Shown: positions 59,578 to 64,000 of the stretch, in pieces
Layout: every line of letters begins with the position of its first letter
How positions within the stretch are numbered: position 1 is the first letter of the stretch
Source of the DNA: Rhodococcus triatomae
GTDB taxonomy: Bacteria; Actinomycetota; Actinomycetes; Mycobacteriales; Mycobacteriaceae
Direction of reading: 5' to 3'
Length of the DNA stretch: 64,000 nt
Assembly (NCBI RefSeq): GCF_014217785.1
Contig: NZ_CP048814.1
Coordinates: forward strand, 744,001 to 808,000
Notes under the pieces: model-generated
The model's database searches: none
What the model was told of the DNA's origin: nothing
Seen by the model: only the letters and a program-made list of their open reading frames with translations
Made by a program: the position numbers and the translations under genes

Positions 59578-59583
59578 AGGGTA
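59578..59583 (-). promoter_or_regulatory. Putative -10 element (TACCCT) for leaderless dapE
   Basis: TACCCT on the minus strand ends 7 nt before the GTG at 59570. Confidence 0.5.
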
Positions 59584-59616
59584 GGCGCCGGGCACATCTG
59601 CCGGGCACCGCACCGG

Positions 59617-59622
59617 TAGGCT
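59617..59622 (+). promoter_or_regulatory. Putative -10 element (TAGGCT) for leaderless dapD
   Basis: TAGGCT ends 8 nt before the GTG at 59631, with no ribosome-binding site. Confidence 0.45.
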
Positions 59623-59630
59623 GGATACCC

Positions 59631-60584
59631 GTGAGTACACAGGGAGCAACTGCAGTCGGCCTCGCCAACGTCACCGTGAGCGGTACCGTCCTGGACACCT
59701 GGTACCCGGCGCCTGCGCTGGGCACACCCGAGGACACCGGAACGACGGTCCTCGAAGGAGGAGACGTCCCCACCGAGCTGGCCCTGCTCGCCGGGCCGGA
59801 CGAGGCCCGCGACGTCGATCTCGTGGTGGTGCGCACCTCGATCGCCGACCTGACCGCACCCCCCGTCGACACCCACGACGTCTACCTGCGCCTGCACCTC
59901 CTCTCCCATCGTCTGGTGCAGCCCCATCAGGTCAACCTCGACGGCCAGTTCGGCCTGCTCGCCAACGTGGTGTGGACGAACTACGGCCCGTGTGCGGTCG
60001 AGGGTTTCGAGAAGGTGCGCTCGCGCCTGCGAGTAAAGGGCACGGTCACCGTCTTCGGCGTGGACAAGTTCCCGCGCATGGTGGACTACGTCGTCCCGTC
60101 CGGCGTCCGGATCGCCGACGCGGACCGGGTTCGCCTGGGCGCCCATCTCGCGAACGGCACCACCGTGATGCACGAGGGATTCGTGAACTTCAATGCCGGC
60201 ACGCTCGGCAACTCGATGGTCGAGGGCCGCATCTCCGCAGGTGTCGTGGTCGGTGACGGCTCGGACGTCGGCGGCGGTGCCTCGATCATGGGCACGCTCT
60301 CCGGCGGCGGCAAGGAAACCATCTCCATCGGCGAGCGCTGCCTGCTCGGCGCGAACTCGGGTATCGGGATCTCGCTCGGCGACGACTGTGTCGTGGAAGC
60401 CGGCGTGTACGTCACGGCGGGCACCAAGGTCACCGGACCGGACGGCACCGTCGTCAAGGCGAAGGACCTCAACGGCCGGTCGAACATGCTGCTGCGCCGC
60501 AATTCGGTGTCCGGCGCGGTCGAGGTCGTGCCGTGGAAGGGCACCGGTGTCGAACTGAACGCCGCTCTGCACGCGAACGACTGA
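59631..60584 (+). CDS. dapD: 2,3,4,5-tetrahydropyridine-2,6-dicarboxylate N-succinyltransferase
   Basis: 317-residue actinobacterial-type DapD. The N-terminal part ([20 protein letters not shown]) forms the alpha/beta domain. The middle and C-terminal hexapeptide repeats form a left-handed beta-helix ([60 protein letters not shown]). [11 protein letters not shown] bears the proposed catalytic Glu. It adds succinyl from succinyl-CoA to tetrahydrodipicolinate. GTG start; divergent from dapE. The permease gene follows 22 nt later on the same strand. Confidence 0.95.
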   Translation: MSTQGATAVGLANVTVSGTVLDTWYPAPALGTPEDTGTTVLEGGDVPTELALLAGPDEARDVDLVVVRTSIADLTAPPVDTHDVYLRLHLLSHRLVQPHQVNLDGQFGLLANVVWTNYGPCAVEGFEKVRSRLRVKGTVTVFGVDKFPRMVDYVVPSGVRIADADRVRLGAHLANGTTVMHEGFVNFNAGTLGNSMVEGRISAGVVVGDGSDVGGGASIMGTLSGGGKETISIGERCLLGANSGIGISLGDDCVVEAGVYVTAGTKVTGPDGTVVKAKDLNGRSNMLLRRNSVSGAVEVVPWKGTGVELNAALHAND

Positions 60585-60606
60585 CCCGACTGCGACTGAT
60601 CGACCC

Positions 60607-62007
60607 GTGAGCAACTCGACCGACCCCGCGGTACCCACGGGCGAATCCGACGACCTGGGTCACGGGCTGAAGGTCCGTCACCTGACGATGATGGGCCTCG
60701 GCTCCGCGATCGGTGCCGGCCTGTTCCTCGGAACGGGCGTCGGTATCGCGACCGCGGGGCCGGCGGTGCTGATCTCGTACCTGCTCGCCGGCATCGTCGT
60801 CGTGTTCGTGATGCGGATGCTCGGCGAGATGGGCGCGGCGATGCCCACCAGCGGCTCGTTCGCGCACTACGCGCGGGTCGGGATCGGCGAGTGGGCCGGG
60901 TTCGTCCTGGGCTGGCTCTATTGGTTCATGCTCGTGATGGTGCTCGGCGCCGAGATCACCGGCTCGGCGGCCATCGTCAGCCGTTGGCTGCCGGACGTGC
61001 CGCAGTGGGTGGTCGCGCTGGTGTTCGTGGTCTTCTTCGCGGCCGTCAACCTGGCCAAGGTGAGCAACTTCGGCGAGTTCGAATTCTGGTTCGCCGCAGT
61101 CAAGGTCGCGGTCATCGTCGGCTTCCTCGTCCTCGGCGTCCTGCTCGTGTTCGGACTGCTGCCCGACACCGAGCCGGTGGGCACGACCAACCTCTTCGGT
61201 GACGGCGGGTTCATGCCCACCGGGTTCGCCGGAGTCGCTGCCGGTCTACTGGTGGTCGCCTTCGCGTTCGGCGGCATCGAGATCGTCACCATCGCCGCCG
61301 CGGAGTCCGAGAACCCGCGCCGGTCGATCGCCACCGCGGTGCGCGCCGTGGTCTGGCGGATCAGTGTCTTCTACCTGGGTTCCGTGGCGATCATGGTGCT
61401 GGTGCTGCCCTGGGAGTCGGCGAACGACGGCAGCGGCCCGTTCATCGCGGTACTCGACCGCGCGCACATCCCGTACGTGTCCGGCTTCATGGAACTGGTC
61501 GTCGTCGTGGCCCTCCTGTCGGCGTTCAACGCCAACATCTATGCCACGTCCCGGATGGTCTACTCGCTGTCGCGGCAGGGGAACGGCCCGGCCTTCATGG
61601 CACGGTTGTCCCGGTCCGGCGTGCCGGTCAACGCGGTACTGCTGTCGGTGTTCTTCGGCTTCGTCAGCGTGCTGCTCAACTGGTGGCTCCCGGATCAGCT
61701 CCTCGGTCTGCTGCTCAATGCGGTGGGTGCGGCACTGCTCGTGATCTGGGTGTTCATCGTGATCTCGCACCTGCGGCTGCGGCCGCGACTCGAGGCCGCG
61801 GGCACTCTCACGGTGCGCATGTGGTGGTACCCCTATCTGAGCTACCTCACCCTGGCGATGCTGGGTGCCTTCGTGATCCTGATGCTCTTCGACGCGCCTG
61901 CCCGCAACCAGTTGATCTCCACGGCCGGGCTCTTCCTCGTGCTGTGCGTCCTCGGGTATCTGAACCGGCGGTACCACCGCACCCACCCGCACACCGCCGG
62001 CCACTGA
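60607..62007 (+). CDS. Amino-acid permease (AAT/APC family)
   Basis: 466-residue proton-coupled amino-acid importer with 12 membrane segments. It has the family start [20 protein letters not shown] with [20 protein letters not shown] and [19 protein letters not shown], the conserved [20 protein letters not shown] and [20 protein letters not shown]. The pattern is that of AroP/ProY/GabP-like members; the substrate cannot be fixed. GTG start, 22 nt after dapD and possibly read through from it. Confidence 0.9.
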   Translation: MSNSTDPAVPTGESDDLGHGLKVRHLTMMGLGSAIGAGLFLGTGVGIATAGPAVLISYLLAGIVVVFVMRMLGEMGAAMPTSGSFAHYARVGIGEWAGFVLGWLYWFMLVMVLGAEITGSAAIVSRWLPDVPQWVVALVFVVFFAAVNLAKVSNFGEFEFWFAAVKVAVIVGFLVLGVLLVFGLLPDTEPVGTTNLFGDGGFMPTGFAGVAAGLLVVAFAFGGIEIVTIAAAESENPRRSIATAVRAVVWRISVFYLGSVAIMVLVLPWESANDGSGPFIAVLDRAHIPYVSGFMELVVVVALLSAFNANIYATSRMVYSLSRQGNGPAFMARLSRSGVPVNAVLLSVFFGFVSVLLNWWLPDQLLGLLLNAVGAALLVIWVFIVISHLRLRPRLEAAGTLTVRMWWYPYLSYLTLAMLGAFVILMLFDAPARNQLISTAGLFLVLCVLGYLNRRYHRTHPHTAGH

Positions 62008-62164
62008 CGCGTTCCGGCACCGTCCGCCGGCAGCTGTGACTACCGACAAGAAGGTCCGGGAAGCACTGCCAGTTCACCCAACGTCGATCTTTCCCCCTGT
62101 CCGGGGACCGCGGACCACGCCTAGCGTCGTGGTCCTCTCCTCCCGGACTCGGATCGGAGTAACA

Positions 62165-63124
62165 ATGACGACGCCGGTGGCCCGACATCCCCTGACGCAA
62201 CTACAGCTCCTGCGCGAGTTGCAGCCCACCGCCGAGCAGAATCTCGAGCGGCACCTGTCCATCTCCAAGGAATGGAACCCGCACGACTACATCCCCTGGG
62301 ACGAGGGACGCAACTTCGCCGCGATGGGCGGAACCGATTGGGACCCCTCGCAATCGAGGCTGAGCGAGACGGCCAAGGCAGCGATGATCACGAACCTGCT
62401 CACCGAGGACAATCTCCCGTCCTACCATCGCGAGCTCGCGGAGAACTTCACTCTCGACAGCGCCTGGGGCACGTGGGTGGGACGCTGGACGGCCGAGGAG
62501 AACCGGCACGGAATCGTGTTGCGGGACTACCTCGTCGTCACCAGAGCCGTCGATCCGGTGGCGCTCGAGCAGGCCCGCATGCAGCACATGACCGTCGGGA
62601 TCGATTCGCCGCTCGAAGGCGCCAACCTCCTGCACTCCCTCGCGTACGTCACGTTCCAGGAACTGGCGACCCGGGTGTCCCATCGCAACACCGGCCGCGC
62701 CTGCGGCGATCCGGTGGCCGACCGGATCCTCGCCCGCATCGCCGCCGACGAGAACCTGCACATGATCTTCTACCGCAACCTGTGTGGCGCAGCACTGGAC
62801 ATCGCGCCCGACCAGACGGCCAAGGCGATCGGCGACGTGGTGATGAACTTCCAGATGCCGGGGCTCACGCAGCCCAACTTCCGGCGCAACGCGGTGCTCA
62901 TGGCCAAGCACGGCATCTACGACCTGCGGCAGCACCTCGACGACGTGATCTCACCGGTGCTACGCAAGTGGAACTTCTTCGACCGCACCGATTTCGGACC
63001 CGAGGGCGAGCAGGTCCGCGACCGGATGGCGACGTTCCTCGAGGACCTCGACGCCCAGGCCACGAAGTTCGAGGCCTCACGGGACCGCGCCCTGGCCCGC
63101 GACGCCGCCCGCGCCGCCGGCTGA
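62165..63124 (+). CDS. desA: Acyl-ACP desaturase (DesA-type)
   Basis: 319-residue soluble diiron desaturase that introduces a double bond into acyl-ACP using O2 and reduced ferredoxin. Two iron-ligand motifs are visible: GRWTAEENRHGIVLRDY (E-E-x-R-H) and RIAADENLHMIFYRN (D-E-x-x-H). Other conserved parts are EWNPHDYIPWDEGRNF and TEDNLPSYHRELAENF. ATG at 62165 with GGAG upstream; TAGCGT at 62122-62127 is a possible -10. Similar to DesA1/DesA2 of mycobacteria. A perfect palindrome follows the gene. Confidence 0.93.
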   Translation: MTTPVARHPLTQLQLLRELQPTAEQNLERHLSISKEWNPHDYIPWDEGRNFAAMGGTDWDPSQSRLSETAKAAMITNLLTEDNLPSYHRELAENFTLDSAWGTWVGRWTAEENRHGIVLRDYLVVTRAVDPVALEQARMQHMTVGIDSPLEGANLLHSLAYVTFQELATRVSHRNTGRACGDPVADRILARIAADENLHMIFYRNLCGAALDIAPDQTAKAIGDVVMNFQMPGLTQPNFRRNAVLMAKHGIYDLRQHLDDVISPVLRKWNFFDRTDFGPEGEQVRDRMATFLEDLDAQATKFEASRDRALARDAARAAG

Positions 63125-63154
63125 CCCCACACGCACTACTCGCACCACACGTGC

Positions 63155-63184
63155 CCGGTGACCCACCCCGGGGTGGGTCACCGG
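63155..63184. terminator. Perfect 30-bp palindrome between desA and the oxidoreductase gene
   Basis: CCGGTGACCCACCCC followed directly by its exact complement, with no spacer. It ends one base before the stop codon of the convergent oxidoreductase and probably terminates both genes. Confidence 0.75.
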
Positions 63185-63185
63185 C

Positions 63186-64000
63186 CTAGGACTCCTCGGC
63201 GACCCGGACGACGAGCTTGCCGAAGTTGCGGCCTTCCAGTAGGCCCGCGAAGGCGGTGGGAGCGTTCTCGAGGCCGTCGACGACGTCCTCGCGGTAGCGC
63301 ACCGCACCGTCACGAATCCAGCCGGACATGTCGGTGAGGAAGTCGCGGTACATGGTCGGGACGAACTCGGATTGGATGAACCCCCGCACCGTCAGGCTCT
63401 TGACCAGGACCCGGTTCATGAATCCGGGCAGACGATCGATCCCGGACGGCGCGCTCGTCGCGTTGTACTGGGCAACCAGACCGCACACCGGAATTCGCGC
63501 ATACAGATTGAGCAGCGGCAGTACCGCCGCCGCCACCGGGCCACCGACGTTCTCGAAGTAGACGTCGATCCCGCCCGGTACCGCATCACGCAGTTGCTCG
63601 TCGAAGTCCGGGGCACGGTGGTCGATCGCGGCATCGAATCCGAACTCGTCGGTCAGCGCGGCGACCTTCTCCGGCCCACCGGCGATTCCCACCGCCCGGG
63701 CGCCCTTCAGCCGCGCGATCTGGCCGACCGCCGAACCCACAGGGCCGGTCGCGGCAGCCACGACCACGGTCTCCCCCGGCTTCGGGTCGCCGATCCGGAG
63801 CAGTCCCGAGTACGCGGTGAACCCGGGCATACCCAGTACCCCGAGATACGCCGACAGGGGCGCCGTCGACGGATCGAGCCGCCGCACCTCGTCGGCCGCG
63901 GCGACGGCGTGGGTACGCCAACCCGAGTACGAGAGCACGAAATCACCTGTGGAAAAGCGAGAATCGCGGGATTCGACGACCTGGGCGACGGTCCCGCCGA
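63186..64000 (-). CDS. NADP-dependent MDR-family oxidoreductase (5' end outside window)
   Basis: Zinc-free medium-chain reductase of the CurA/prostaglandin-reductase type, reducing enals or enones with NADPH. The visible 271 residues include SYSGWRTHAVAAADEVRRLD, YLGVLGMPGFTAYSGLLRIG, the NADP motif VVAAATGPVGSAVGQIARLK, VYFENVGGPVAAAVLPLLN and the end GLENAPTAFAGLLEGRNFGK. The N-terminal segment and start codon lie beyond base 64000. Convergent with desA. Confidence 0.92.
   Translation of the reverse strand, partial: GGTVAQVVESRDSRFSTGDFVLSYSGWRTHAVAAADEVRRLDPSTAPLSAYLGVLGMPGFTAYSGLLRIGDPKPGETVVVAAATGPVGSAVGQIARLKGARAVGIAGGPEKVAALTDEFGFDAAIDHRAPDFDEQLRDAVPGGIDVYFENVGGPVAAAVLPLLNLYARIPVCGLVAQYNATSAPSGIDRLPGFMNRVLVKSLTVRGFIQSEFVPTMYRDFLTDMSGWIRDGAVRYREDVVDGLENAPTAFAGLLEGRNFGKLVVRVAEES

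Overview
The window is GC-rich, densely packed chromosomal DNA from an actinomycete of the Mycobacteriales. Rhodococcus or a close Nocardiaceae relative is the most likely source. This is inferred from the gene content: the fused 2-oxoglutarate decarboxylase Kgd, the sigE-rseA-htrA-tatB block, glgC/glgM, gpgS-folP2-fadD6, the actinobacterial dapD/dapE pair, DUF3117 and a DesA-type desaturase. The order of several blocks recalls the Rv1201c-Rv1232c neighbourhood of Mycobacterium tuberculosis. No rRNA, tRNA, CRISPR array, insertion sequence or prophage was recognised. It reads as core chromosome with a few accessory catabolic and transport modules.

Layout. 1-4.9 kb (minus): padR and an MFS exporter, then an enoyl-CoA hydratase relative, a truncated AMP-binding protein and an adenine/adenosine deaminase cut by the window edge. 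5-9 kb: a GNAT enzyme and a glutathionyl-hydroquinone-reductase-like protein, then on the other strand an AraC regulator with a glyoxalase-fold protein, and an EcsC-like protein. 9.1-15 kb: an ABC-2 type ATPase with a Pro/Gly/Tyr-rich tail plus its permease, then a 1276-residue double ABC exporter. 15-19.7 kb: kgd and a small ATPase. 19.8-23.8 kb: TetR regulator divergent from a flavin monooxygenase - SDR - esterase operon. 23.8-28.4 kb: an OpuC-type osmoprotectant importer with two substrate-binding lipoproteins. 28.4-35.3 kb: malic enzyme behind a long structured leader, then PHP/MarC/membrane-protein genes, a SUFU-domain protein, a YcaQ-like protein and a second MFS exporter. 35.4-42.8 kb: stress-related membrane protein, CitE-like lyase, MgtE-like regulator, DUF1003, two paralogous secreted lytic transglycosylases, mrp and tatB. 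42.9-49 kb: htrA, rseA, sigE, a methyltransferase and divergent glgC/glgM. 49-58.5 kb: TetR, AurF-like oxygenase, RlmA-type methyltransferase, DUF3117, tagA, DivIVA-like, gpgS, folP2, fadD6 and two LOG-family genes. 58.5-64 kb: dapE/dapD divergent pair, amino-acid permease, desA and a partial MDR oxidoreductase.

How the genes fit together. SigE, RseA, HtrA and TatB form an envelope-stress and secretion module; a GGAAC-N18-GTT element upstream of sigE suggests ECF-type autoregulation. GlgC and GlgM supply ADP-glucose and maltose-1-phosphate, and GpgS begins methylglucose lipopolysaccharide synthesis, so the region is rich in storage-glucan functions. DapD and DapE are successive succinylase steps of diaminopimelate/lysine synthesis. 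The two transglycosylases remodel the wall and share a GTCACR-N5-GTAACG direct repeat upstream that resembles MtrA boxes.

A recurrent regulatory theme is leaderless transcription. About fifteen genes have a TANNNT -10 hexamer placed 6-8 nt before the start codon with no Shine-Dalgarno sequence. Several convergent or consecutive gene pairs are separated by long perfect inverted repeats that look like terminators.
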